In this document: positions 48,319 to 60,257 of the stretch, in pieces
Numbering within the stretch: the first letter of the stretch is position 1
Layout of the letters: the number at the start of each line of letters is the position of its first letter
NCBI GenBank assembly: GCA_032719365.1
Contig: CM064863.1
Coordinates: 68,969,583 to 69,033,582, forward strand
Reading direction: 5' to 3'
DNA from: Prinsepia uniflora
Taxonomy: Eukaryota > Streptophyta > Magnoliopsida > Rosales > Rosaceae
DNA: 64,000 nt
Translations under genes and position numbers: made by a program
Notes under the pieces: generated by a model
What the model was told of the DNA's origin: nothing
Databases searched by the model: none
What the model saw: only the letters and a program-made list of their open reading frames with translations

Positions 48319-48647
48319 CTATCGTAGGCCTTCGACATATCCAGCTTTAACAACATATCCTCGCCCTCATGTCCCCATTTCTCCCGAATTGAATGCAACA
48401 ACTCACGGACCTCTAGGATATTATTTGTAATTTTTCTTCTAGATACAAAAGCAGTATGAGAATCACTGATCACTTTACCCATACACAACAGACTAGCAAC
48501 CTTGGGGATTAAAGTCAAGTATGTGAAATTAAACTTTCTTAACATATGCCCAGATTGAAAGAAATGTGAAACAATATGAATGACCTCATTTCCAATTAGA
48601 CCCCAATGCTTATGGAAGAAAGTCGCTGTAAAACCGTCAGGGCCCGG
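48319..48647 (-). pseudogene. LINE reverse transcriptase, N-terminal half
   Basis: On the minus strand: PGPDGFTATFFHKHWGLIG, FNFTYLTLIPKV, TAFVSRRKITNNILEVRELL and LLKLDMSKAYD, the first conserved blocks of plant L1-type reverse transcriptase. The RPISL block is largely missing (a short deletion after LIPKVA). At 48647 the LINE is cut by LTR-like sequence, and at 48319 by the TRIM. Confidence 0.88.
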
Positions 48648-49721
48648 TGATAGGACCCTAAATTTTAATAAAAACTGGACCGGTTCTACTTTCATCTGAC
48701 AACTCTTGTTAGATAAGGGATTTCTTCATTTAATACTTAACTAAAAAAATGGCCGCCATCCACATCCATCCCACTTGTCCCGCTAGAGATGAACAATGTC
48801 TACTAATAAAGTTCGAGAGCCATATTGTTTGTTAACCCACAATTACCAATAATGCACCATTACTAATTAGCATCTAAACATAACCCAATACAACAACCCT
48901 TATTCATAACCTTCCCACCTATTTCCGATTCACCAAGACTCAAAACAAGCTTACGTTAATATCCCTTAGTTTCCACAATTAAATCTTTATCCATTTCTAT
49001 CTCCATAGTACTCGCCATCATCACAACATTATTATTCATTAACTAAGTCCACAATTCTCCAAATACCCTTAAGGTTGTATCACTATATTGGGCACAACAT
49101 ATAATCACATATTTAATACCATAGCCTTAATTTACATAATTCCAAATGTATCGGGTGTATTACTAAAATTAATTTCTTGCTTACTTACCAAACATATTAC
49201 ACACATTACACGAAATAGCATAGCATTTCATAACCAAATAACATCATAGCATTATCAATGGTATTCATATGTACAATATCTTTAACCAAAAGGAAAAATC
49301 CCTTCACCAAATTCATCATTTCAATTTCACTAATAACCTAAGTAAATTTAAGTCTAGTTTCCTTAGCACTCACCCTTTCTATGAAATTCAAGTTATTTTA
49401 CTTCACCACTCAATTCTAACAATATTCAAACGTGAACAAATTCCTTTAATTATACAAGAATTCGCTAATAAGTGTAAGTAAACGTATATATAGTTCGGAC
49501 CCATTCCTAGCTCCTCATATTGCCATCATATGGCCATAATTACCTAATTAGCTTTAGATTCATAGTCTCTCCAAGTATTATTTATATGAGATTCAAGTAA
49601 CAAAGATCTCAAATAATACAATTCCCTATTTAGAAAGCCAATAATCATATAATTAATTCGTTGTAAATTCTTTAATAAGGATATTTTGCTTTTAAAGGTT
49701 TTCTGCTGTTCCAATCCAATC
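48648..49721 (-). repeat. Probable diverged LTR fragment
   Basis: On the minus strand its end reads TAGGGTCCTATCA, close to GGGTCCTGTCA of the other families. About 45 bp in is a diverged terminal hairpin, TCTGACAA with TTGTTAGA. The rest is AT-rich and non-coding. It interrupts the LINE at CCCGG; the other edge is hidden by the CACTA element that starts at 49722. Confidence 0.5.
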
Positions 49722-50100
49722 CACTATAAGAAATGTAGAGTTGCCCTACCTGATTTGGCCCTACGAAATTTTTTCCGTCCCCTCATGGTGGCTTAGCCGA
49801 TGTAAAATGGAAAGTGTAGGGTGGCATTATCAAATTAGGCCCTACGATAAGAAAATGGTAGGGTAACTGTTTTTTCGTTGGGAAAATATCTGGCAAAAAA
49901 CAAAAAAACGTTGGCACCAAAAAATAAGGCTTATGGCGCCTTAAATAAAGCTTAGCCCCATTAATTTCTTTTTCCCGCAGGGCCAAAATAAAATAATTTC
50001 GTAGGGTGAATTGTAAGCATTGACCAGATTCTACCCTACAATATTTTTAAGTTTGCCCAACCAAATTTGCGTAGGGCAAGAGTAAAATCAATTATACCCA
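49722..50100. repeat. CACTA terminus and subterminal repeats
   Basis: About ten copies of CCCTAC/GTAGGG-type words in both orientations, such as GGCCCTACGA, GTAGGGTAACT and CGTAGGGCAAG. They are likely binding sites for the element's own transposase. Confidence 0.82.
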
Positions 50101-51418
50101 ACCATTCGCCCCTCTTCTTCTTTCTTCTCATATCTAATATATTCATCTTCCTAATTGATACCTGCGCGTTCTCTCCCTCTCCCACCATCATCTCATCATA
50201 ATTTTTGCCTTTTTTCAATTATTTCTCTATATTTCTTGTTCAAACATCAAACTTCATCATGAGGTATGAAAATATGAAAACCAATTTTTAGTTTTGTTAT
50301 TAAAAAATTTAATTTTTTAGTTTTGAATTTTTACTTTTGATTGTAAACTAATTATTTCTTGTGTTATAGGAAATTTGTGATTGATTTGGAGGGACACTTA
50401 TAAAAAGGTATGTGTTTTTCCATATGAATTTAATTTTGGTAAACAATTTGGAGATATAATTTTGATAGGAAATTGTGTATAATTTGGGAAGAATGTGTAG
50501 AAGTTGTATAAAGGTTGGGTTAATCATTTATAAATTTTTATGTTATGTGATCTATGAGGAAAATTTGAAATTAGAAAATATTTTATGAAATTAGGGAATT
50601 AATTAGAAAATAGTTTTAGAAATTAGGAAATGAATTAGAACTTTTTGTAGAAAATTATATAGATAATATGTTCAGAAATTAATTGGTAATTTTTTTTAAG
50701 ATATTAGAAAATTAACTAGAAAATATGTTACAAAATTAGAAAATATTTTGGGATAATAAAAAATAGAAAATATACTAGGAAATTAGAAAATCAAAACTAT
50801 GTTAGGAAATTAGAAAATTGTAAAGCCCATGATATGTGTGATATGCGTATTAATATATATTTTTATTTGTGAATTTATCATTAGTTATTTATGTAGTTTT
50901 GAAGGAGTGAAATATGTTGATATTTCATAATCGTTTATGCGACTTTAATCGAGTTAAGTAGCTTCATATAATGAAATTGAATGAAAAACCTTAGACCCGT
51001 TTGAGAGTCAGTTGGATGCGCATGTGGATGCTTAATGAATGACTGTGCGACTGGCTGACTCTTGAATTGTCCATTTATTGGGACAGTTTGGGGGTGCACA
51101 ACTATGTGTTATGTAGTTTGCAGTCTACGAGGCTAGGTCTCGATCGTTGGAAATTCGGTTGTATCACCTTAATGTTCTTCAAATATATACTAGATATTTA
51201 CTTATAGTATCTATGTCGTGCATTTGGGGAACTGTAGAGGGATGCTGTCAAAATTTCCATCGATTGAAACTTAAGCTCGTAGACTGCAAACTACTAAACA
51301 CATAACGTGCACTCTCGAATGGGATAGGGCCAAATCACCGGAGGTATAAGGAGACAAATGACTTTTGATATTTACTTGTTTTAATTACAGAGTAAAGTTA
51401 TTTTTGAAAACAGAGAGA
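50101..51418 (+). other. Upstream region of the CACTA transposase
   Basis: AT-rich with many TTAGAAAAT words (50560-50820). A probable 3' splice site, TTTAATTACAG, at 51380-51390 precedes the start codon. No coding sequence is seen; it is probably promoter and leader intron. Confidence 0.5.
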
Positions 51419-51977
51419 ATGGACAGAGGGTGGATGCAATTGAACGATAGGTGTTCTGATGAGTATTTGGAAGGGATCGACAGTTTTATTGCTTTTGCAC
51501 GGAGTCACTGCAGTGAAACTAGACGTATTAGGTGTCCGTGTCGGAAATGTAACAATTGTAATTGGGGGGAGTTGGAAGAGGTAAAAAATCACCTGACATG
51601 GAACGGGATAGTACACAACTATACTAATTGGATTCATCATGGCGAAAGTATATTTTCAACATCGACATCTTCATATCCTAGGACCTGTGGGGATCAAAGT
51701 TCTTTGGATGAGCGTTTTGATGATGACCAAGTCCTTGATAGATTAACTGATGTTTAACCTCATGCATCAAGTGATATGGATGATCAGGCTCCCAGGCTTC
51801 AACCCGAAGAGTCAGATCAACATTACGAGAGATTATTGAAAGAAGCTCAACGTAAATTATACCCCGATTGTAAAACATTCTCAGTTCTAGGTGCAGTTGT
51901 GGAGTTGATGCACATGAAAGTTCAATATAATCAAACAAACAAGCATTTTGATCATATGATGGACATTATCATCAGAA
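51419..51977 (+). pseudogene. CACTA transposase, N-terminal (Transpos_assoc) part
   Basis: Starts at ATG 51419. MDRGWMQLNDRCSDEYLEGI and IRCPCRKCNN are the conserved blocks of the Transpos_assoc zinc-binding domain at the front of plant En/Spm-type transposases. An in-frame TAA at 51755-51757 breaks it. The same frame then continues through YERLLKEAQRKLYPDCK and FDHMMDIIIRM to the solo-LTR insertion. Confidence 0.9.
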
Positions 51978-54874
51978 TGTAACAACCCGTACCTTCGAGA
52001 AGGGTAAAAATGTAATTTTATAAAGTTTTGTATATAAAGGACGATTTTGCCTTGTGAATAGTAGACGAAAAGTTGACTTTTTGAATTACCGATTGGATGA
52101 GTGTTAACCCTTGACCGTGACGTAGTTTAGGACGTCACGAGTCCGTAGACAGGTGGCAGGTTCGATTCGGACAACCGGAGGAAAAGTTATGACGTTCGGA
52201 AGATTGGGGGCGTTACCGTAATTTTGAGTAAACGAGGAAAATGTTGACTTTTTGGAGGACTTGTGATTTTCACATAGACCGAGGACCGTTGGATAGGTCT
52301 CGACGTCCTGAGTACAACGACAAGCGGCACGCTGTCATCGGACGTCGGATGAAATAGTTACGGGTCTAGAACGTTCGAGGGCAAAACGGTAATTATTTAT
52401 ACAAGGGGTATTTTGGTCATTTTCTTTCATCCAATTGGATGAGGAAAAGTGGCTGAGTGGGGTAGGATATTTATGCTTTGTCCATAGGATTGTGGACACG
52501 TGGGGGCACTGGATTGTTCTAAATGGTTCTAAAGTGTGCACGGCCACACTTTGCTCAATTTGAACCGTGCAATCCTTCGAAAAACACAGAGAAACAGAGG
52601 GTGAGAGATTGAAGGAGATTGATCGATTTTGGTGCAAGGGTGAGTGAAGAGTGATTGGTGAGAGTGACAGGGAGTAGTGTTTGTACTGGTGATCGGGTTT
52701 TGGTGGTGAACTCGTGCACGGCGGCACGGTGGTGGTGCGGCGAAGGTTTGAGGAAACAGGGAGGTCGTGAGTTCGTGGTGGTGGCTACGCCGTGTGGTGG
52801 CTCAAACCACGACCGTGGGAAGTTCAGGAGGCTGCAGGGAGTCCAACGAGAAACGGGAGACGCGGCGGTGCGCACGGCGGAGACAGAATCGAAGGGTAAG
52901 CCTCTTTACTCTGTTTTCCCGTGATTTTTCAATTCAAAAGTCGTGATGGTAGGATGAGAATCGAGGGGATTGGTGAGTGCAGTGATGTTCAGGGAGGTTC
53001 TAGGAGTGGTGTAGGACGGTCGCCGTGACGGGGGCGTACACGGCGGAGCTCAGTCGACGGTGAGTACTCTGTACTCTGTTTGGCCGTGAATTTTAAACGG
53101 GAAATCGTGGGTTTAGAGAGTGAGTCGAGGGTTCATGTGAGTTGTGTGTGACTCAGTGAGGTTGTGGGAGGAGTTTAGAATCGCCACCGTGAGGGGGGAA
53201 GCATAGGACGGCCGGGAAGGAAAACAGGGGCCGTCTGTGTTTTCTTTCGAGCTTCAGTCGTGAAGCTGAGGGGTGAATCGAACTAGGAGAGTGAGGGGGA
53301 TGGATTCCTGGTGTCTGGACGAAGCTGCAGGAGAAGAGAGGAGTGAAATGGTGGCCGGACGGCAGAGAATGGCTCTCGCTGGTCCGGGATTGCAGCCCTG
53401 GTGCGAACCGGGTTCGATCGAGGTTGGGGATGCACTGTAGCAGGCGCGTGAAGCCCACGCGCAGCCACTTTGGGCGGCGCGTGGAGGCGCGTGGAGAAGA
53501 ATCCGGCCAAGCTTCCAACATGAGTTTGGTTCTAATTGTCCTAAGGAGTTTATTGGTGTGGTTTTCGGGTGAATCGGACGATGTTACGGAGTTGTTCGGG
53601 AATCCAGACAGTTGAGGGTTTAGGATTAGAATATTATTTAATTCCCGAAAAATTGGGGAAATTAGGATTAGGATCTTTGATGTATTTGTGACCCTATTTG
53701 GTGCATTTTGACAGGACGGGAGGCACCCGAGATAGTCGAGGAGCGCACGGAGCGCGAGTGACTCGTTCTGGATTTGTGAGTGGACTCTTTCTTTTCTTTC
53801 GAGCATGCCTAACTGTTTTTATTGATGTTTTATGTTATTAAAGGTGTTTTTATGCTTCTTAATGATGCTTATATAGGGTTGATGTGTTTGCACGTTTTTC
53901 GAGACATTTTCAGGATTTGCACGTTTTTCGAGAAAAAGATGGTTTTCGGATTTTGATACCATATTTGGGGATTTCAAACTATAACTGTTTTCTAATGATG
54001 ATAAATGGATTGTGAAACATAATTTGTGAGTAAATGTGGGTTTTGGCGATGGATTTTGAATTGGTTTTACACTGGATATGGATTAGATTTGCTGGATCTG
54101 GATATTGGGTTTAAAGACCCGGATTGATATTGAAGGGGGACGGGCCCGGATTGAGTTTAAAGACTCGGGAGTTTAAAGACTCGGATATGTTGATATTACC
54201 CCCATAGGCCTATTGAGTTTAAAGACTCGGGAGTTTAAAGACTCGGATTTCATTTAAGGCCTGATTGAGTTTAAAGACTCAGATAGGTCCAGCAGGTTTG
54301 ATCGGAAATGATGATTTGATGCTGATGCTATGATTTCTATATCCATGTTATAGTGTGTCTGTTTCTTATGGTATTTTACAGTGTATCTGTTTCTTATGAT
54401 ATTTTATAGTGTTTCTGTTTCTTATGATGTTTCTTGGTTTCGAATTATTTAATCACTGAGTTAGGCATGTGATTTCCAAAACGGAGGGAACAGAGTGTTC
54501 TCGTTTCTTAACGTTATTTGAAAATAAACGGGTTGCAAACTTTCTGTTCTTTTTCTTTTAGTCCATTCACATCTTTTGATTTAATTTTTCCCTCCAGGTC
54601 GTGGTGATAGCGCTGGGGTGAACGTTGAGGCAGATATCGAGGCATAGAGCTTCCGACGTTCTTCCGTTGCGAGACTAGCATTGTAGGACTTTTGTGCCCA
54701 TTTTGTAAAACTATGCTCTGACTGACTGTTGTGTATATTTTACTCCTTCGTCTGATAGTTATGCTTATAGTTGTATGACGGTTGTTTGTTTTGTTTGATA
54801 CTGTAAGTGTGATTGTCAGACGGGAGCAGGTTTCGTCCCGGGTATCGAGGCCATATTTGGGACGGGTCCTGACA
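51978..54874 (+). mobile_element. Solo LTR of the second gypsy-like family, inside the transposase gene
   Basis: 2897 bp, with the duplication CAGAA at 51973-51977 and 54875-54879. It starts TGTAACAACCCGTACCTTCG and ends GGGACGGGTCCTGACA. It is the same family as 12872-18202. It includes a GTAAGCC donor-like site near 52895, a tandem duplication of a CGGCGGAG...GTGAGTACTCTG-like segment, a GC-rich block (53428-53495) and the GAGTTTAAAGACTC array. Open frames within it are incidental. Confidence 0.92.
54107..54280 (+). repeat. GAGTTTAAAGACTC palindrome array
   Basis: One GGGTTTAAAGACCC and five GAGTTTAAAGACTC units in 174 bp, several in pairs separated by GGA. The first unit differs from the rest on both arms in a matching way. 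Confidence 0.88.
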
Positions 54875-54879
54875 CAGAA

Positions 54880-54920
54880 TGCTCCCTAAAGATAACTGTC
54901 TACCTAAAGATCATTATAGC
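54880..54920 (+). pseudogene. CACTA transposase fragment between two insertions
   Basis: Only 41 bp of transposase lie between the solo LTR and the next element. They encode LPKDNCLPKDHYS, the block just before the TNP2 core. Confidence 0.85.
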
Positions 54921-55638
54921 TGATAGGTCCTCAAATAAGCATTATTTTATATTATTTTATACCCTTTATACTTGACTTTTAATATTAAAATATTAAATAA
55001 TTAGATAAATTAATTTATTTTGTGTTATTTTTGTTTAAATAAATAAAGTTTGTAATTTGGAGTATTTTGGCGAAAGAATCTTCCCGATCGGAATTATAAC
55101 GAAGAAATTATGGACGAATTTCGGTGAAATATTACTAAATTAACTAAATAAATTAATTAATTTTTATTTTGCAGCCCAGCCCAATCCGTGCAGGCCCGGC
55201 TGCACAGCCCAACACGCGCCAGGCCCAGCCCGCACATCCACCAGCCCAGCACGCCAGGCCCAGCCCGCACATCCACCAGCCCAGCGGACCCGTCGACAGG
55301 CGCTGGCCGATCTGCTGTTCCTCCATTCGGCGCGCGCTTGTCGATCTCCCAGGCACCGTCTCAGCAGCAGCCCGCCGAGCTCCAGTCCCTCCATTCAGCA
55401 GCCTCCAGCCGAAATTCCATTCCCTTTTTCAGCAGCCCTCTGTTGAATTATTTTCCAGCAGCTTCCACCTAATTTCCACCCAACTTCCACCCAAATTCCT
55501 TCCACTTTCCAACCCAATTTTGCAACTTGACAACTCAAACCACTTCTAAACATCATCACTAATCTTTATTACTCATCATTCCATTATTTAACATTTTTTA
55601 TTGTATTTGTTTATGTATTTTTGATAGCTTTTTCCACC

Positions 55639-55647
55639 TATAAATAG
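55639..55647 (+). promoter_or_regulatory. TATA box of the LTR
   Basis: TATAAATAG in a good context. The copy in the 3' LTR is at 60976-60984, and the minus-strand relative has TATAAATAGG near 18275. Confidence 0.7.
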
Positions 55648-56013
55648 GGCTTCAATTCTTGTATTTTGGGGAGTCCCCAATTAGTTTCATTCTTCCATTT
55701 CTTTCTTAGTTCTTAGTTCTTAGTTCTTAGTTCTTAGTTTAGTTCTTTTATTTCTCTCTTTTGAGAGACAATTTTGGGGACCATTTTTACTTCTTGTAGA
55801 TTTTCTTATTAATTAGCTTTCTTTTAATTCTTGTTCTTAATTTATGTTATTCTTATTTTTCTTAATTTCATTTCCTCTTTACTTTGTTCTTGTGATATTT
55901 CTTTGAGATCTCTTAAACACATTTTTATGCTTCCCTTAAGAAATACCTAGGCCAAGTAATTCTAAGGCAATTCAAGAGTTTTAAGACCGAATTCCTCGTA
56001 TTTCTTCTTCCAT

Positions 56014-56370
56014 CTTCACAAGTTTCCTGCCGCTGTTCGGTGATTCTTGTGAAAATCCATACTTCTCTACTTAAATTCTTGTTATTGTTATTGGTTTTAC
56101 TTATAATTCAATATATGTGTTGGTATTTTCTTTCTAACATTTGTAAGTAAGAATGCAATCTCCATGTGTTTTACTTTTTGAGTTTCTTTTACTTCATATG
56201 TTTTAGTACTTAAACTTCAATTCGAAACTAAATGTTGATCCGCTGTTCGGGGCATTTAGGATAGAGTTGAAGAGATTTAATGTTTGATCGCTGTTCGGCG
56301 CATTAAATCACTTACTTAAGGTGAATCATATTGTAAGTAATAATCCGCTGTTCGGTGCATTTATAATATG
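56014..56370 (+). repeat. Four hairpins with a CGCTGTTCGG loop
   Basis: H1 56014-56054: TTCACAAG with CTTGTGAA. H2 56228-56259: CTAAATG with CATTTAG. H3 56275-56308: ATTTAATG with CATTAAAT. H4 56327-56370: CATATTGTAA with TTATAATATG. Each encloses CGCTGTTCGG. The same set is at 61351-61707 and, on the minus strand, 12408-12800. Confidence 0.88.
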
Positions 56371-57015
56371 AAAAATGTATGCATGTATTTGAGATGATTA
56401 AGGTATGATTTCGTGATTGGTTCAATATGAGCATGATGTTAGAGTGTTGGTAAAAATATGTGTTTGAAGAAAATTCACTAGTACAAAGGTTAAAGTAGAA
56501 GTAAAATTAAGTATTTAATTATTTTTACTTGTTTTATTTATTTTATATTTACAACTCCTTTTCAAAACCCCCCTTTTCAATTCTTTATTCTTTATTCTTT
56601 TATTCTTGTATTCTTTTAATTCTTTATTCTTTTATTATTTTATTATTTTATTCTTTTAATTCTTTTATTCTTTGATCCTTTTTTATTTTTTATTCTTTTA
56701 TTCTTTGATTCTTTTTATTCTTTATTCTTTTATTCTTTTATTCTTTTAATTCTTTATTCTTTTATTTCTTTATTCTCTTATTCATCTATTCTTTAATTTA
56801 TTAGTTCTTTGATGATTTAATTCTTTTATTATTTAATTCTTTTATTCATTATTCTTTTATTCATTTCCCACTAACACATTATTAATGTTCCCTAATTTCC
56901 CCGGTTAAGAACGATCCCTATTTACCAATACTACATCTACACAAAAAGGGTTTAAATTGCATAACACTCAGATTACATGTTTAATTTAATGCGTAGTTTG
57001 GGCGTAGTCAATTTT

Positions 57016-57033
57016 TGGCGCCGTTGCCGGGGA
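57016..57033 (+). promoter_or_regulatory. Primer binding site, tRNA-Asp
   Basis: TGGCGCCGTTGCCGGGGA is an 18-base complement of the plant tRNA-Asp(GTC) 3' end, five bases after the LTR. Confidence 0.93.
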
Positions 57034-57429
57034 AATTGAAAATCATTTTTAATTTGTTAGTGTATGTATATAAATTGTGCATATTATACTTGTTTATAAA
57101 TTTTACTTTTGTTAATATTATATTTGTTTATAACATTTACTTACTTGTTTATATTTTATTTATCCATCTTATTTTTGCTTTTATTATTTTTGTTTATAAT
57201 GTTCATACTTTACTTATTCATAGTTTCTAATTTATACTTGTTCATAAATGTTCATAATTTTTTTTTATATATTTGTTCATATTCAAATTGTTTATGTAAA
57301 TTTAAAATTCTATCATACTTGTTCATAATTTAATTTAATTTGTACTTGTCATAAATGCATATTGTACATATTCACTTTTCCTTACTTTTATTTTTTTTTT
57401 TTTCTTTACACTTTCTAACTTTTTCTTTA

Positions 57430-57610
57430 ATCTATTAACTTTAATTTTATTCCATAAACTTTTTCTTTATTCCTTTAACTTTAAATTTATTCAATTAACT
57501 TTTTATTCCACTAACTTTTTATTCCATTAACTTTTTATTCAATTAACTTTTTATTCCACTAACTTTTTATTCCATTAACTTTATTTCATTAACTTTTATT
57601 CCATTAACTT
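57430..57610. repeat. TATTCCATTAACTTTT tandem repeat
   Basis: About ten degenerate 16-18 bp units, AACTTTTTATTCCATT and variants. Confidence 0.8.
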
Positions 57611-58059
57611 TTTGAAATTTGAAATAACTAAAAAAATCTTATCTTAGCTTTATGTTAGTATTAATTCATACTTGTAAATAAATATTGTATATATGTTACT
57701 TGTTACCTTTTATACATGTTCATAACTTTTATATTTCTTAGTATACATACATACTTGTTCATAATAATCTTTCATTTATGTTTGTTTATAATTCTCTTAC
57801 TTATTATTTTACTCTTGTTCATACTTGTACATAATGTTCATTCTTTTTAATTGTTCATAAATGCTTATAGTAAATATTCACTTTTCCTTATTTTTATTTT
57901 AATTTTAATTTTTTTTGGTTTTTTTTAATTTTTTTTTAAAAGAGCATAAAATTCGTAAAAAAAAAAATTCATTTATTTAATTTTTAAATTCCGAAATAAA
58001 TAAATAAATAAATTATAAAAAATAAAAATAAAAAAATTGTACATACGTAAATAAATTAT

Positions 58060-58340
58060 TTTCTTTTTCTCTTGCATTTCATCTTTCATTCTAACTTGCA
58101 TTTCATCTTTCATTTAACTTGCATTTTCACTTAACTTGCATCTTTCATTCTAACTTGCATTTTATCTTTCATTTAACTTGCATTTTTAACTTCACTTGCA
58201 TATTTAGTTTAACTTGCATTGCACTCTTCCTCTAACTTACATCTTTAACTCACATTGCATCATTAACTTTAATTTTCATATCTAACTTGCATTCTTAATT
58301 AACGTACATCTCTGACTAACTAACTTGCATCTCTGTCTAG
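58060..58340. repeat. AACTTGCATTT tandem repeat
   Basis: About twelve units of 15-28 bp built on TAACTTGCAT and TCATCTTTCATT. Confidence 0.8.
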
Positions 58341-58596
58341 GCTGGATGGACGTTAAACTTCAAGCGCTTGTTGGGAGGCAACCCAATGTGTTCCCGGGAT
58401 GTGAAGGAGTCATCAATACAGATTTGCTATCCTCTACCCTTCACTCTCTTTTATTTTGTTTATTTAATGTTTTCCTATTATTTTCGTAAATCATTTTCCT
58501 TACTTTGATTCTATGTTTAATTACTTCGTATTTTCCTACATTGAGGACAATGTAGAATTTAAGTGTGGGGGAATGGTTTACAATTTTAATTGTTCA

Positions 58597-58706
58597 AAAA
58601 AAAAAAAAAAAAAAAAACAAATTGAAAAAAAAAAAAAAAAAATTTCAAAAAAAAAAAACAAATTGAAAAAAAAAATTATTAAAAAAAATTAAAAAAAAAA
58701 AAAATT
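58597..58706. repeat. Poly-A-rich tract
   Basis: Runs of up to about 20 A separated by ACAAATTG and TTTC words. A second such tract is at 59428-59504. Lengths in an assembly are uncertain for such runs. Confidence 0.85.
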
Positions 58707-59471
58707 GTTTTCTTGAATCTTTTTATTTTAACTTAGTGTTTTTATGAGTTTTGAGTTGCCATTTAACTTGTCAATGATATAAATGAACGGAAATGAATAT
58801 GTTATGGCCATAAAGATAATCACTACAACTTGAATTTGTTTGTTAATATTTTGTGATTAAGTGTTATAACTTGAAGATAATGCATGTAAATTGGTACATA
58901 AGCAAGCATGATAAGATAAGTATGAATCATATGAACCTTATGTGAGCTTTAGAACTTTATATACATCTTTGATGAGTGATTCATAAGTTCTTTGTTTAAA
59001 TTGATATACATATGCCTCATAACTGCTTGCCATAGTTTTTAATGAACTCTAGAGTACTAGAACTTATTCTATGTGATTTTCAAAGCTTTTGAGTCAATAA
59101 ACTCTCTGATTTTGGATATGATTAAGGCATTAGGGTTAACACCACAAATTCAAACATCCATGTTCCCTATTTTGTGCGCACAAGTTGCGACCCCCTTAGT
59201 TTTAACCCTTTCGAGCCCACGTTAAGCCTTTCTTTCATCACCATGATTATCTAAACACTTGAGCTTAGTATAGACATCCTTTACCCTTGTTCCAAGAACT
59301 CGGTTGAAGATATAAAGATTGTGTAAGGAGAAAATGATGATGTTGAAAAGACTTTTATGTGAATTATTTGGATTTACCGACTCAAGCTTTATTGTATTGT
59401 TGACACATGTTATTACCTTGATATAAAAAAAAAAAAAAAAAAAAAATCAAAAAAATCAAAAAGAAAAAAAT

Positions 59472-59506
<35 letters not shown>

Positions 59507-60239
59507 TTGAGTCTCGATCAAGGTAATAAGGTTTGGTTATGTAATGTTTGAGTTAAGTCCCTTACATTTGTAAATCCGACACAAAGAATGACTATGAGGC
59601 CCAACATGATGAAATTAGGCCTATGTTTGAGAGGATGGATTACTGACATCATTGCACTAAGGTTGGGAAGCTATGATACGTTTTGGGAGTCTATTGAGTC
59701 TTGGAACGAATTGAGCACCACTTGTCCTATATATTCCTTGCCTCTAAACTTAGCCCCATTACAACCTTTATAAAGACCTTATGATCCTTAAGATGGTAAA
59801 TTTTGATTAGTGGAGTCAATCACTTGAGTAAGCTTATGGTTTTGGTTCATTTGTGCAAGTATGTTTTGTTTTTATCTTGAGGTGTTTGTTTGAAATTTTG
59901 CAAAAGTACTTCATTTCGATTATGTGAGTATTTCTCACATACTTTGAGTGCAAACACAAACCCTCACAAATTGAGTGAACTTATGAGTGCATATCCTTGT
60001 GAGTTGATTCATACTTGTTTTATTCATGTTGAGATCCATTTCACCATATTTACTCATTATCTTATTTGTTAAAACATTTTGTTACCATATATTAACTCTT
60101 GAATTCCATATGCTTAAATGCTTTAAGTGAAAATCTTTTATGCCATGATGATAATAATGAAATATTGAGACAAATGGTTAAAGGTTCACTTGTTTTGATT
60201 TTGTAGTTTAATTTTAGTATTTGCTAGGGACTAGCAAAG

Positions 60240-60253
60240 TTTAAGTGTGGGGG
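60240..60253 (+). promoter_or_regulatory. Polypurine tract of the tRNA-Asp-primed element
   Basis: TTTAAGTGTGGGGG, four bases before the 3' LTR. An identical 14-base copy is inside the element at 58558-58571. Confidence 0.75.
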
Positions 60254-60257
60254 TATT

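Larger units (their letters stand above)
54921..57010 (+). repeat. 5' LTR of the tRNA-Asp-primed element
   Basis: Order: AT-rich start, a GC-rich GCCCAGCCC block (55175-55400), TATA box TATAAATAG at 55639-55647, five TTCTTAG heptamers (about 55706-55742), four hairpins (56014-56370), a long TTCTTTTA low-complexity tract (56580-56870), then the end. The 126-codon proline-rich frame in the GC-rich block has no known domain and is not called. Confidence 0.95.
57034..60239 (+). other. Non-coding interior of the tRNA-Asp-primed element
   Basis: No gag, pol or envelope motif in any frame. It is a chain of simple repeats (57060-58330), then a block with GAGGACAATGTAGAATTTAA and a first TTTAAGTGTGGGGG (58558-58571), poly-A tracts, and about 1.5 kb of unique sequence (58730-60239). 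That layout resembles the region between coding sequence and 3' LTR in autonomous relatives, so the coding part may have been deleted. Confidence 0.7.

Noticed and set aside
53153..53806. 217-codon open frame on the minus strand
   Set aside because: It is opposite to the LTR transcript direction and lacks any family motif. It falls in GC-rich LTR sequence where long frames arise by chance.
55169..55549. 126-codon proline-rich open frame, repeated exactly at 60506-60886
   Set aside because: It lies before the TATA box in both LTRs, has no known domain, and overlaps several other long frames. It reflects GC-rich repeat composition, not a gene.
57015..57333. Hydrophobic open frames resembling membrane proteins
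   Set aside because: They come from TTTAT/TTCAT simple repeats in the element leader, and composition alone explains them.
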